Translations under genes and position numbers: made by a program
Assembly: GCA_963843745.1 (NCBI GenBank)
Contig: CAWJLP010000012.1
Coordinates: 124,001-188,000, forward strand
Source: Trebonia sp963843745
Lineage (GTDB): Bacteria; Actinomycetota; Actinomycetes; Streptosporangiales; Streptosporangiaceae
DNA: 64,000 nt
Reading direction: 5' to 3'
Notes under the pieces: model-generated
Databases searched by the model: none
What the model was told of the DNA's origin: nothing
What the model saw: the letters and a program-made list of their open reading frames with translations, nothing else
In this document: in pieces, positions 8,522 through 17,071 of the stretch
Position numbering within the stretch: position 1 is the first letter of the stretch
Layout: each line of letters opens with the position of its first letter

Positions 8522-9192
8522 CCCGGCCGGCCACGGCCCGGCGGCAGGAGGACGCGCTTCTCGCCCACCCCCGGCGGGCCGCCTTCCTTACCGCCGGGGT
8601 GCTGGCGCTCACGGCCGTGGTGTTCGCCCTGGCCGCCGATCACGGCACGCTGGCCCGTATCCAGCGGCTCGATGATGCGTGGCTGCGGCTGATGATCTCC
8701 GGACGTGCGCCCGCGCTGACGGCGATCGCCAAGGTCTTCAACGTCCTCGGGCTGGTGTACGTCACGCTGCCGGTGCGGCTCGCTCTGGCTGGGTTCCTGG
8801 CCCTGCGCCGCCAGTGGTGGCACCTGGCCGCTTTCGCCGCCGCTATCGTGCTGTCGGAGGTGCTGATCGGCTCGCTGAAAGGCATCTACGACCGGCCCAG
8901 GCCGCCCGGATCTCTGGTCGCGACCAGCGGCGCGTCGTTCCCGTCCGGACACGCCATCGCCGCCTCGGTCACCGTCGTCGCGGCGGTCATCGCCCTGATC
9001 CCCGCGGGCAGGCGGCGCACCTGGTGGGGCGCGGCCGCGGTGGCGTTCTCGATCGTGATGGGGCTCTCCCGCGCTTACCTCGCGGCCCACTGGCTCTCCG
9101 ACGCCACCGCCGGGATCCTGCTCGGCACATCTTGCGCCCTGGTCACCGCCTTGATAGCCGACCAGTTCCAGCGACGGCACAACAGGCTGCAG
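8464..9192 (+). repeat. 729-bp exact direct repeat, copy A
   Basis: This segment matches 11452-12180 without a mismatch that I could find (offset 2988). It starts in the last codons of the kinase fusion and ends about 45 codons before the end of PAP2 copy 1. Sequence just outside both borders is similar but clearly diverged. Confidence 0.9.
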
Positions 9193-9327
9193 CGGGCCGC
9201 CGGGACACAGTGTCTGGCGGGCGGGCGGGAGTGCGTAATGAAATCGCGCACGGTGCTCATAGCGGTGGCCAGCAGCTGGCTGCGCGCACATGGGCTGATC
9301 TCGGCGGGGGTGACGCACGTTGGGTGA
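8509..9327 (+). CDS. PAP2-family phosphatase, copy 1
   Basis: A 272-residue integral membrane phosphatase with all three PAP2 motifs: 'KGIYDRPRPP' (about 124), 'SFPSGHA' (about 144) and 'SRAYLAAHWLSD' (about 187). The family dephosphorylates lipid phosphates such as phosphatidate or undecaprenyl pyrophosphate at the membrane surface. The ATG at 8509 has a GCGAGG site six bases upstream. A second ATG at 8518 overlaps the stop of the kinase fusion, so translation is probably coupled. Positions 8464-9192 are identical to 11452-12180. Its last 45 residues differ from copy 2 and end in a tail that seems newly acquired. Confidence 0.88.
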   Translation: MPGMTRPATARRQEDALLAHPRRAAFLTAGVLALTAVVFALAADHGTLARIQRLDDAWLRLMISGRAPALTAIAKVFNVLGLVYVTLPVRLALAGFLALRRQWWHLAAFAAAIVLSEVLIGSLKGIYDRPRPPGSLVATSGASFPSGHAIAASVTVVAAVIALIPAGRRRTWWGAAAVAFSIVMGLSRAYLAAHWLSDATAGILLGTSCALVTALIADQFQRRHNRLQRAAGTQCLAGGRECVMKSRTVLIAVASSWLRAHGLISAGVTHVG

Positions 9328-11509
9328 CGACATCAGGCCCGTAGCCGCCGGGAACGGCCCGGCCAGCTTGCCGCCGGGCCCGGCCGTCCAGAAGGACCGC
9401 CGCCAGCGCCGCCCGACCGGCGCGCCGCCGCCGCTGCCGCACCCGCTTACCATCACCACGACAGCGTGGCTGATCCTAGGGGCCGTGGTACTGGCCGGCG
9501 CGTTCCTGGCCGCGCAGCACACGCCGTGGCTCCGGATCGATGACCGGGCAAGCACGTGGGTGCTGCGCCTCCTGGCCGGGATACGGACGCCGTGGCTGAC
9601 CGATGTGGCCAACGGGATCAACGGGGCGGGCTCCGGCTGGGGGGTCACCGCGCTCGGCCTGTCGGTGGTCGCCCTGACGATGACGTTCCGGCGCTGGCGG
9701 CACTTGCTGGTGTTCCTGGGAAGCGTGTTGTTCCTGGAGATTGTCGGGAAGTCGATCTACTTCGAGCTGTCCAGGCCGCGCCCGTACGGCGTGCCGATCA
9801 TCGGCAGCTGGGGCGGGTACTCGGGGATTTCCCCCCCGGTGGCGGTCGTCGCGATCTTCTTGATGGGCGCCGTCTACTGCCTGGCCGTGCCGGGCCGCGC
9901 CCGCTCCTGGACCAAGGCGGCGGCAGCCGCCGTGGTCGCCGTGTTCGGCCTGGCCCGCCTGTACCTGGGCCTCGATCACCCGGGCGACGTGCTGCTCGCC
10001 GTGGCGTTCGCGGTGGCGATCGCGGTCACCGCGTTCCGGTACTTCACCCCGAACGCGGCGTTCCCCGTCGCCTACCGGCGCGGCAACACCGCGCACGTGG
10101 ATGTGACCGGCCGGCGGGGGCAGGCGATCCGCCAGGCCGTGCACGACCAGCTCGGGCTCACGGTGACCGAGATCAAGCCGGTCGGCCTGGAGTCCTCCGC
10201 CGGCTCCACGCCGTTGCGGCTGCGAGTCGAAGGCAGCCCGGAGGAGTTCGTGTTCGCCAAGCTCTACACCAAGGGCCACGTCCGCGCCGACCGCTGGTAC
10301 AAGCTGTGGCGGACCATCCTGTACGGCTCCCTGGAGGACGAGCACCCCTTCCAGACCGTGCGGCGCCTGGTCGAGTACGAGGACTATGCCCTGCGCCTGC
10401 TGCAGGACATCGGGGTCCGCACGGCCCGGCCGTACGGCATCGTGGAGATCACCCCCGAGCGCGAGTACATGCTGGTCACCGAATTCCATACCGGCGCCGT
10501 CGAAATCGGCGAAGCCGACCTCGACGACACGGTGATCGACCAGGGACTGCAGTTGATCCGCACGCTGTGGGACGCCGGGATCGCCCACCGCGACATCAAA
10601 CCAGGCAACCTGATGGTCCGCTCCGGGGAGCTGCTGCTGATCGACGTGGCCTTCGTCCAGGTGCGCCCGTCACCATGGCGGCAGGCGGTCGACCTGGGCA
10701 ACATGATGCTCGTCCTGGCCGTGCGCACCGACCCGCAGCGGGTCTACCGGCGGGCGCTAGCGTACTTCACCGAAGCCGAGCTCGCCGAAGCATTCGCCGC
10801 CACCCGCGGGGTCGCCAGCCCGACCCAGCTGCGCGCCTTCATGAAACGGCACCCGCGCGACCTGCTCGGCGAATTCCGCGCCCTCGCCCCCGCCCGGTCG
10901 CCGATCGCGCTGCAACGCTGGAGCATCAAGCGGGTCGCTCTGACGGCCGCGATGCTCGCCGTCATCACCGTCGCCGTGTTCGAAACAGGGAATGCCTTCT
11001 TTCCGGCGGCCGAAAATCTGGGCGCCTACGCCCCCGGCTGCGGCACCGGCCATTCGATGATCCTCAGCGCCCAGGCAGTCCCGACCGCTGCCTTGCTGCC
11101 CTGCATCGCCGCGCTCCCGGCAGGCTGGAGCATCGGCGGCACGGACATCGCCAGCGGGAAAGCTAGCTTCTGGCTGGACTCCGATCGCGCAGGGCCGCGA
11201 GCGGTCACCGTAACCCTCACTGCGACCTGCGACACCTCGGGCGCCCAGCAGATCCCCTCCGACCAGCCCGGCACCCGCCGGTTCAAGCATCCGCTGAGCC
11301 TGGTCCCCGCGTATTCCGCCATCCGCTACTACACCTTCCCCGGCGGCTGCGCGACCTACCGGTTCGTCCTCGCGCCCGGCGCGTCCCCGGTCGTGACCAC
11401 CACTGTTGACACCGCGGTAGCGTTCATGCCCCGGTCGGTGCTGGTCGGCTATGTCCGCCGCACCGAGGGCCTGGCCCTGTGCGGGCGAGGTGCCGCATGC
11501 CCGGGATGA
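9320..11509 (+). CDS. PAP2-like/protein-kinase fusion membrane protein, copy 2
   Basis: A 729-residue paralogue of the fusion at 6332, with the same domain order and length. 'KSIYFELSRPRPYGVPI' marks PAP2 motif 1, but motif 2 is again degenerate ('YSGISPPVAVV' in place of PSGH). The kinase core has 'VFAKLYTKGH', 'IAHRDIKPGNLMV' and 'LIDVAFV'. Stretches around the nucleotide-binding loop and the 'EDEHPFQTVRRL' region are almost identical between copies, while the TM and C-terminal domains differ more. The only upstream in-frame initiation codon is a TTG at 9320, because a TGA lies at 9311. It overlaps the end of PAP2 copy 1 by eight bases, which suggests translational coupling. Confidence 0.8.
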   Translation: MGDDIRPVAAGNGPASLPPGPAVQKDRRQRRPTGAPPPLPHPLTITTTAWLILGAVVLAGAFLAAQHTPWLRIDDRASTWVLRLLAGIRTPWLTDVANGINGAGSGWGVTALGLSVVALTMTFRRWRHLLVFLGSVLFLEIVGKSIYFELSRPRPYGVPIIGSWGGYSGISPPVAVVAIFLMGAVYCLAVPGRARSWTKAAAAAVVAVFGLARLYLGLDHPGDVLLAVAFAVAIAVTAFRYFTPNAAFPVAYRRGNTAHVDVTGRRGQAIRQAVHDQLGLTVTEIKPVGLESSAGSTPLRLRVEGSPEEFVFAKLYTKGHVRADRWYKLWRTILYGSLEDEHPFQTVRRLVEYEDYALRLLQDIGVRTARPYGIVEITPEREYMLVTEFHTGAVEIGEADLDDTVIDQGLQLIRTLWDAGIAHRDIKPGNLMVRSGELLLIDVAFVQVRPSPWRQAVDLGNMMLVLAVRTDPQRVYRRALAYFTEAELAEAFAATRGVASPTQLRAFMKRHPRDLLGEFRALAPARSPIALQRWSIKRVALTAAMLAVITVAVFETGNAFFPAAENLGAYAPGCGTGHSMILSAQAVPTAALLPCIAALPAGWSIGGTDIASGKASFWLDSDRAGPRAVTVTLTATCDTSGAQQIPSDQPGTRRFKHPLSLVPAYSAIRYYTFPGGCATYRFVLAPGASPVVTTTVDTAVAFMPRSVLVGYVRRTEGLALCGRGAACPG

Positions 11510-12180
11510 CCCGGCCGGCCACGGCCCGGCGGCAGGAGGACGCGCTTCTCGCCCACCCCCGGCGGGCCGCCTTCCTTACCGCCGGGGTGCTGGCGCTCAC
11601 GGCCGTGGTGTTCGCCCTGGCCGCCGATCACGGCACGCTGGCCCGTATCCAGCGGCTCGATGATGCGTGGCTGCGGCTGATGATCTCCGGACGTGCGCCC
11701 GCGCTGACGGCGATCGCCAAGGTCTTCAACGTCCTCGGGCTGGTGTACGTCACGCTGCCGGTGCGGCTCGCTCTGGCTGGGTTCCTGGCCCTGCGCCGCC
11801 AGTGGTGGCACCTGGCCGCTTTCGCCGCCGCTATCGTGCTGTCGGAGGTGCTGATCGGCTCGCTGAAAGGCATCTACGACCGGCCCAGGCCGCCCGGATC
11901 TCTGGTCGCGACCAGCGGCGCGTCGTTCCCGTCCGGACACGCCATCGCCGCCTCGGTCACCGTCGTCGCGGCGGTCATCGCCCTGATCCCCGCGGGCAGG
12001 CGGCGCACCTGGTGGGGCGCGGCCGCGGTGGCGTTCTCGATCGTGATGGGGCTCTCCCGCGCTTACCTCGCGGCCCACTGGCTCTCCGACGCCACCGCCG
12101 GGATCCTGCTCGGCACATCTTGCGCCCTGGTCACCGCCTTGATAGCCGACCAGTTCCAGCGACGGCACAACAGGCTGCAG
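11452..12180 (+). repeat. 729-bp exact direct repeat, copy B
   Basis: Identical to 8464-9192. The flanking kinase-fusion genes share an ancestor but differ at many positions, so the identity is confined to this block. That indicates recent homogenisation or a very recent local copy event. Confidence 0.9.
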
Positions 12181-12246
12181 AGACCCGCCGGGACACAGTC
12201 CCTGGCGGGCGTTCCCCCGGCCAGCCACGCTGAGGACAGCCGGTGA
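11497..12246 (+). CDS. PAP2-family phosphatase, copy 2
   Basis: A 249-residue protein identical to PAP2 copy 1 through 'RRHNRLQR', then a different 17-residue C-terminus. All PAP2 catalytic motifs are present (KGIYDRPRPP, PSGHA, SRAYLAAHWLSD). The ATG has the same GCGAGG ribosome site as copy 1 and overlaps the stop of the kinase fusion. It closes the duplicated four-gene array, and no gene follows for about 110 bases. Confidence 0.87.
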   Translation: MPGMTRPATARRQEDALLAHPRRAAFLTAGVLALTAVVFALAADHGTLARIQRLDDAWLRLMISGRAPALTAIAKVFNVLGLVYVTLPVRLALAGFLALRRQWWHLAAFAAAIVLSEVLIGSLKGIYDRPRPPGSLVATSGASFPSGHAIAASVTVVAAVIALIPAGRRRTWWGAAAVAFSIVMGLSRAYLAAHWLSDATAGILLGTSCALVTALIADQFQRRHNRLQRPAGTQSLAGVPPASHAEDSR

Positions 12247-12355
12247 CCGGCCGGCACCGAGCGGGACGACGGTGGCCGTCGATCTAGGCGAAGACGATCG
12301 CCGGCATCAGGCTGTACCTATACCGGTGCTGGGTGACTGCCAGGGAGGCAAGCGA

Positions 12356-13969
12356 GTGGAGCTGATCGTCGAGGATGCCGAGTTCGTGACGTTGGCGCCC
12401 GGCGGCCGCGCCGAGAGCATGCTGGTGCGCGATGGCCGGATCGCCGTGATCGGCCCGGCTGCCGCCGTGCGCGCCGCGGCGGAGCCCGGTGCCGCGGTGG
12501 TGCGGCTGGACGGTGCCACGGTGGTGCCCGGCCTGATCGACGCGCACTGTCATGTGATGAACGTCGGTTACCTGGCTGCGGGTGCTGACTGCAGCCAGCC
12601 GGCGGCGCCGGACATCGCGGCGGTCCAGGCCCGGATGCGCGCGGCCACGGAACGGGCGCCGGCGGGGTCATGGGTGATGGGCAGCGGGTATGTGGAGTAC
12701 AAGCTCGCCGAGCACAGGCACCCGACCCGCGCGGATCTGGACGCGGCCGTGCCGGACCGCCCGGCGGTGGTCTACCACACGTCGCTGCACGCGTGCGTGC
12801 TCAACTCCGCCGCGCTGCGCGAGGCGGGGTTTGCCGACGGCCAGCCGGACCCGCCCGATGGCGTATTCGGCCGCGACGGCCAGGGCAGGCTCACCGGCGT
12901 GCTGTTCGAAGGGCCGATGTTCCGGGTGTTCGCCGGCCGGCTCAGGCACGACCTCGCGGAAATGGACGCGGCCGCGCGGGGCCGGGTCGTACGGCGCGCC
13001 GGGCAGCGGCTGGCCGCGCTGGGCATCACCGCCGCCTGCGACGCGGACATGCGCTGCCCGACGCTGGCGGCGTACGCCGAGGCCGATGACGCTGGTGTCC
13101 TCGCCCAGCGCATCTACGGGCTGACCGTGCACGACGAGGTGGACGAGCTGATCAGGTCGGGGCTGCCAGGCCGCCGGTCGGCGCGGCTGGCGGCGCAGGC
13201 CGTGAAGATCTGGGCCGACGGCGGCATGAGCAGCCGCACCGCGGCCATCCACGGGACCTATCCGGTGCCGCCGTTCGGCTCGGGGATCTTGTACTTCACC
13301 CCGGCCGAGCTCACCGCGATGGTGCGCGAGTTCGCGGCCCGCGGATTGCAGGTGTGCATTCACGCGCAAGGCGACCGGGCGATCGAGATCGTGCTGGACG
13401 CCTACGCGCAGACCCTGGCTCAGGCGCCGGCGAACCCGCGCCGGCATCGCATCGAGCACGGCGGTGCCATGTACCCGCCGCTGACCGCGCGGGCGGCGCA
13501 GCTGCGGATCCCGGTAGTCAGCCAGCCGGGGTTCCTGTCCGGCCTGGGCGACGGGTTCGCCGAGGCGTTCGGTGACCAGGCGGACCAGCTGTACGCGTTC
13601 CGGTCCTGGCAGCGGGCCGGGATCACGGTCGCCGGATCCTCCGACGCCCCGGTCATCACGCCGGACCCGCTCACCGGGATCCGCGACGCCATCGTGCGCC
13701 GCACCGCCGCTGGCCAGGTCATCGGCCCGGACGAGCGGCTGGCTGCCCGCGACGCCCTCGCCCTGTATACCGCCGGCGGCGCGTACGTCATGCACCGCGA
13801 GACCGAGATCGGCTCGCTGGAGCCGGGCAAGCTCGCCGACTTCACCGTCCTGGACCGCAACCCGCTCAGCGTCGGGCCGGAGCAGATCACCGGCATCCAG
13901 GTGCTGGCAACGGTCGTGGACGGGACACCGACCTACCAGGCAGGAAGCACCGCCTTCCCGGCGACCTGA
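12356..13969 (+). CDS. Amidohydrolase, YtcJ/Amidohydro_3 family
   Basis: A 537-residue metal-dependent amidohydrolase. 'VVPGLIDAHCHVMNVG' supplies the first metal-binding HxH. 'AVKIWADGGMSS', 'VCIHAQGDRAIEIVLDA', 'HRIEHGG' and 'GSSDAPVITPDPLTGI' follow in the order seen in YtcJ-like exoenzymes, and the protein ends with 'GSLEPGKLADFTVLDRNPL'. Relatives hydrolyse imide, amide or formamide bonds; the substrate here is unknown. The GTG at 12356 is preferred because GGGAGG lies seven bases upstream; the longer frame from 12272 has no such signal. The next two loci are a broken aldehyde dehydrogenase and an MBL hydrolase, which may be remains of a catabolic operon. Confidence 0.88.
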   Translation: MELIVEDAEFVTLAPGGRAESMLVRDGRIAVIGPAAAVRAAAEPGAAVVRLDGATVVPGLIDAHCHVMNVGYLAAGADCSQPAAPDIAAVQARMRAATERAPAGSWVMGSGYVEYKLAEHRHPTRADLDAAVPDRPAVVYHTSLHACVLNSAALREAGFADGQPDPPDGVFGRDGQGRLTGVLFEGPMFRVFAGRLRHDLAEMDAAARGRVVRRAGQRLAALGITAACDADMRCPTLAAYAEADDAGVLAQRIYGLTVHDEVDELIRSGLPGRRSARLAAQAVKIWADGGMSSRTAAIHGTYPVPPFGSGILYFTPAELTAMVREFAARGLQVCIHAQGDRAIEIVLDAYAQTLAQAPANPRRHRIEHGGAMYPPLTARAAQLRIPVVSQPGFLSGLGDGFAEAFGDQADQLYAFRSWQRAGITVAGSSDAPVITPDPLTGIRDAIVRRTAAGQVIGPDERLAARDALALYTAGGAYVMHRETEIGSLEPGKLADFTVLDRNPLSVGPEQITGIQVLATVVDGTPTYQAGSTAFPAT

Positions 13970-14017
13970 CAACCTGTCCGGCCCAAAACGCCGCCACCTG
14001 TACTAACGATCGCCGCC

Positions 14018-14330
14018 ATGACCGTACAGACTTCCTTCAATCCACGGAACGGCCTCGTGGTTCCCGCCCCGGCACCCGACCCTCCCGAGGCGGTCGACGC
14101 GGTCGGGAGTCACCACGGGCCCGTTCGGGATAGTGCATGGGTGTGACGCGGGAACCCGGCTGGTGAGTCACCCGGCGGTCCGGGCGGTGGGTTTCACCGG
14201 GCCCCTGGCTGGCGGCCTCGCGCTGTGGCGGCTGGCCGCCCCGCGTCCTGAGGTGATCCCGGTCTACGCCGAGACGGGCACCGTGAACACCGTGGTGGTC
14301 ACGCCGTCGGCCGCGGGTCGCCGCATGACG
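14018..14330 (+). pseudogene. Collapsed aldehyde dehydrogenase remnant
   Basis: An ATG at 14018 opens 'MTVQTSFNPRNG' and 'PDPPEAVDAV', which looks like the N-terminus of a ketoglutarate-semialdehyde-type dehydrogenase ('..NPRTGE..TTPAEVDAVV'), and stops after about 40 codons. In another frame the following bases read 'TRLVSHPAVRAVGFTGPLAGG' and 'EVIPVYAETGTVNTVVVTP', which matches the cofactor-binding middle of the same enzyme (HPxVxAVGFTGSxxGG and PIPVxAEMGSxNP). About 180 internal residues, the catalytic Cys and the C-terminus are missing. This is a deletion and frameshift relic. Confidence 0.7.
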
Positions 14331-14406
14331 ACGACGGCACTGACCAGGTGCCGCCACCCGTGTACCGACTGGTGCGCCGGGCCGCCGGGAGGGAGACAGT
14401 AGAAGC

Positions 14407-15303
14407 ATGAGCCTGCCAGGAAACCTCGCCTACGACGTGCTCGTCAACGACCCGCCGCCGCAGGACGGCGTGCTGCCGAACGGGGAGCCGAAACGGTTCT
14501 CCCCGCAAGCCAGCACGCTGATCTACGGCAGCGAGAACGCGGTGCTGACGGACCCGGGGCTGACGGCCGAACAGGCGCGTGCGGTCGGCGACTGGGTCGC
14601 CGGCAAGGGCCTGAACCTGACGGACATCTTCATCACCCACGGCCACGGCGATCACTGGTTCGCCGCCGGGCCGCTGGCCGACCGGTTCGGGGCCCGCGTC
14701 GTCGCCTCCGCGGGCACGATCGGGCAGATGCGGGCGAGCGCCGCCACGCGGCCGCTGCTGTGGGACAAGCTGTACCCGGGGCTGATCCCGCCCGCGCCCG
14801 TCACCGCCGTGACGGTCCCTGGCAACCGCTTCACGCTCGAAGGACGCGACCTCGTGATCGTCGAGACCGGCGACACCGACAGCGCGGACAGCACCGTCCT
14901 GCACGTCCCTGATCTCGGGCTTGTCGTCGCCGGGGACGTGATCTACAACGGCGTGCACATGTATCTCGCCCAGCGCGCGATCGTCGGCGGCCTCGGGCCC
15001 TGGCGGGCCGCGATCGACACGGTCGAGGCGCTGCGGCCGCGGCACATCGTCTGCGGCCATCAGAACAAGGAGCTCGACGACGACGCCGGGCGAACGATCG
15101 CGGAGACCCGGCAGTACCTCGACGACGCGGACGAGCTGCTGAGCATCGAGAACACCGCGACCGGCTTCTTCAACGCCAAGATCGAGAGGTACCCGGACCA
15201 TCTCGGGCGGATGATCCTGTGGATCGGCGCCAGCGTGGTCTACGGCGTCCGCGACCACCCCGAAGAGGACGTCCGCAAGATCATCCTCAGCTCCTGGCTC
15301 TGA
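14407..15303 (+). CDS. MBL-fold metallo-hydrolase
   Basis: A 298-residue metallo-beta-lactamase-fold protein. The zinc motif 'FITHGHGDHWF' (about 78) is intact, and later metal ligands are visible in 'VIVETGDTDSADSTVLHV', 'LVVAGDVIYNGVHMYL' and 'HIVCGHQNK'. Close relatives are annotated only as MBL-fold hydrolases of small molecules; specificity cannot be read from sequence. The ATG at 14407 has a GGGAGGGAGA site directly upstream (about 14388-14397). It sits just behind the aldehyde dehydrogenase relic. Confidence 0.9.
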   Translation: MSLPGNLAYDVLVNDPPPQDGVLPNGEPKRFSPQASTLIYGSENAVLTDPGLTAEQARAVGDWVAGKGLNLTDIFITHGHGDHWFAAGPLADRFGARVVASAGTIGQMRASAATRPLLWDKLYPGLIPPAPVTAVTVPGNRFTLEGRDLVIVETGDTDSADSTVLHVPDLGLVVAGDVIYNGVHMYLAQRAIVGGLGPWRAAIDTVEALRPRHIVCGHQNKELDDDAGRTIAETRQYLDDADELLSIENTATGFFNAKIERYPDHLGRMILWIGASVVYGVRDHPEEDVRKIILSSWL

Positions 15304-15402
15304 TCGGCTCAGCCAGTCAGGTGGTGCGTGCTGTCGGGGGAACCGAACGCGTGCTGACGGCGGTGCGATCACCGTCACTAGGACCATCAAAAATCACACG
15401 GC

Positions 15403-15422
15403 TAGGCTGGTCATTAAGACCA
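15403..15422 (+). promoter_or_regulatory. Probable catalase promoter with short inverted repeat
   Basis: TAGGCT at 15403-15408 resembles an actinobacterial -10 hexamer. It runs into TGGTC-ATTAA-GACCA (15408-15422), a perfect 5-5-5 inverted repeat at the expected transcription start. That is where a peroxide- or redox-responsive repressor could bind. The -35 region is weak. About 90 bases of leader would precede the catalase start. Confidence 0.4.
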
Positions 15423-15508
15423 CCGCAATCGGCGGGGCGCTCGCGGCGGCCTCCGTGCATAGCGGGCAGCAGCGCGGGCAGCAGCGATGCAAACGAGGAG
15501 GTATTGGC

Positions 15509-16969
15509 ATGGCTCAGCACGAGCACCGGCTTTCGACCACTACCGATGCGGGCGCGCCGGTCGAGAGCGATGAGCATTCGCTCACCGTGGGGCCAGACGG
15601 CCCGGTCTTGCTGCAAGATCACTACCTGATCGAGCAGATGGCCAACTTCAACCGGGAGCGCATCCCCGAGCGCCAGCCGCACGCCAAGGGCGGCGGGGCT
15701 TTCGGCCACTTCGAGGTCACCGATGACGTCAGCGCGTACACCAAGGCCGCGGTGTTCCAGCCCGGCACCCGGACGGACACGCTGATCCGGTTCTCCACCG
15801 TGGCCGGGGAGCGGGGCAGCCCGGACACCTGGCGTGATCCGCGCGGCTTTGCCCTGAAGTTCTACACCTCCGAGGGCAATTACAACATGGTCGGGAACAA
15901 CACCCCGGTCTTCTTCGTCCGCGACCCGCTGAAGTTCCAGCACTTCATCCGCTCGCAGAAGCGTCGCGCCGACAACAACCTGCGCGATCACGACATGCAG
16001 TGGGATTTCTGGACCCTGTTCCCGGAATCAGCGCACCAGGTGACCTGGCTGATGGGCGACCGCGGCATCCCGCGTTCCTGGCGGCACATGAACGGCTACA
16101 GCTCTCACACCTACCTGTGGATCAACACAGGCGGCGCGAAGTTCTGGGTCAAGTACCACTTCAAGACCGACCAGGGCATCGAGTTCTTCACCCAGGACGA
16201 GGGCGACCAGATGGCCGCCACCGACACCGACTACCACCAGCGTGACCTGTACCAGGCGATCGAACGCGGCGAGTTCCCGTCCTGGACACTGAAAATACAG
16301 ATCATGCCGTTCGAGGACGCCAAGACCTACCGGTTCAATCCGTTCGACCTGACCAAGGTGTGGCCGCATGGCGACTACCCGCTGGTCGAGGTGGGCCGCC
16401 TCACCCTGGACCGCAACGTCAGCGACTACCACACCGAGATGGAGCAAGCCGCGTTCGAGCCGAACAACCTGGTCCCCGGCATCGCGCTGTCCCCGGACAA
16501 GATGCTGCTGGCCCGCGGGTTCTCCTACTCCGACGCGCACCGGGCCCGCATGGGCGTCAACTACAAGCAGATCCCGGTGAACGCGCCGAAGGTACCTGTC
16601 CATGCCTACAGCAAGGACGGCGTCATGCGGGTCACCAACGTCACCGACCCCGTCTACGCACCCAACTCCAAGGGCGGCCCCCAGGCCGACACCGAGCACA
16701 ACCAGCCCAACTACTGGTACTCCGACGGCAACTTGGTCCGTTCCGCCTACACTCTGCGCGAGGCCGACGACGACTGGGGCCAGCCGGGAACGCTGGTCCG
16801 CGAGGTCCTCGATGACGCCGCCCGCGAGCGGCTGGTCAGTAACATCGTCGGCCACCTGCTCGACGGCGTGACCGAGCCAGTCCTGCAGCGCGCCTTCGGC
16901 TACTGGCGCAACGTGGACAAGGACCTCGGCGACCGGGTTGAGGCCGGCGTCCGGGCCGGCCAGAAATGA
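15509..16969 (+). CDS. katA: Monofunctional haem catalase
   Basis: A 486-residue small-subunit catalase that converts hydrogen peroxide to water and oxygen. Family signatures are clear: 'RIPERQPHAKGGGAFGHFEV' with the distal His, 'RFSTVAGERGSPDTWRDPRG', 'NNTPVFFVRDPLKF' with the distal Asn region, and the proximal haem-ligand motif 'RGFSYSDAHRARMG'. The length fits clade 3 enzymes. The start is fixed by GAGGAGG at 15495-15501; the open frame from 15455 adds an unsupported leader. The glutathione peroxidase gene follows, making a small peroxide-defence block. Confidence 0.95.
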   Translation: MAQHEHRLSTTTDAGAPVESDEHSLTVGPDGPVLLQDHYLIEQMANFNRERIPERQPHAKGGGAFGHFEVTDDVSAYTKAAVFQPGTRTDTLIRFSTVAGERGSPDTWRDPRGFALKFYTSEGNYNMVGNNTPVFFVRDPLKFQHFIRSQKRRADNNLRDHDMQWDFWTLFPESAHQVTWLMGDRGIPRSWRHMNGYSSHTYLWINTGGAKFWVKYHFKTDQGIEFFTQDEGDQMAATDTDYHQRDLYQAIERGEFPSWTLKIQIMPFEDAKTYRFNPFDLTKVWPHGDYPLVEVGRLTLDRNVSDYHTEMEQAAFEPNNLVPGIALSPDKMLLARGFSYSDAHRARMGVNYKQIPVNAPKVPVHAYSKDGVMRVTNVTDPVYAPNSKGGPQADTEHNQPNYWYSDGNLVRSAYTLREADDDWGQPGTLVREVLDDAARERLVSNIVGHLLDGVTEPVLQRAFGYWRNVDKDLGDRVEAGVRAGQK

Positions 16970-17071
16970 ACGGCAACCCGGACCTTCGTTCATGCCATCG
17001 TCACGACCGAAGACCTGATCCCCCAGCATGGCCGCGTGGACACTACGCATGCCCGCTGGGATGATCCGAAT

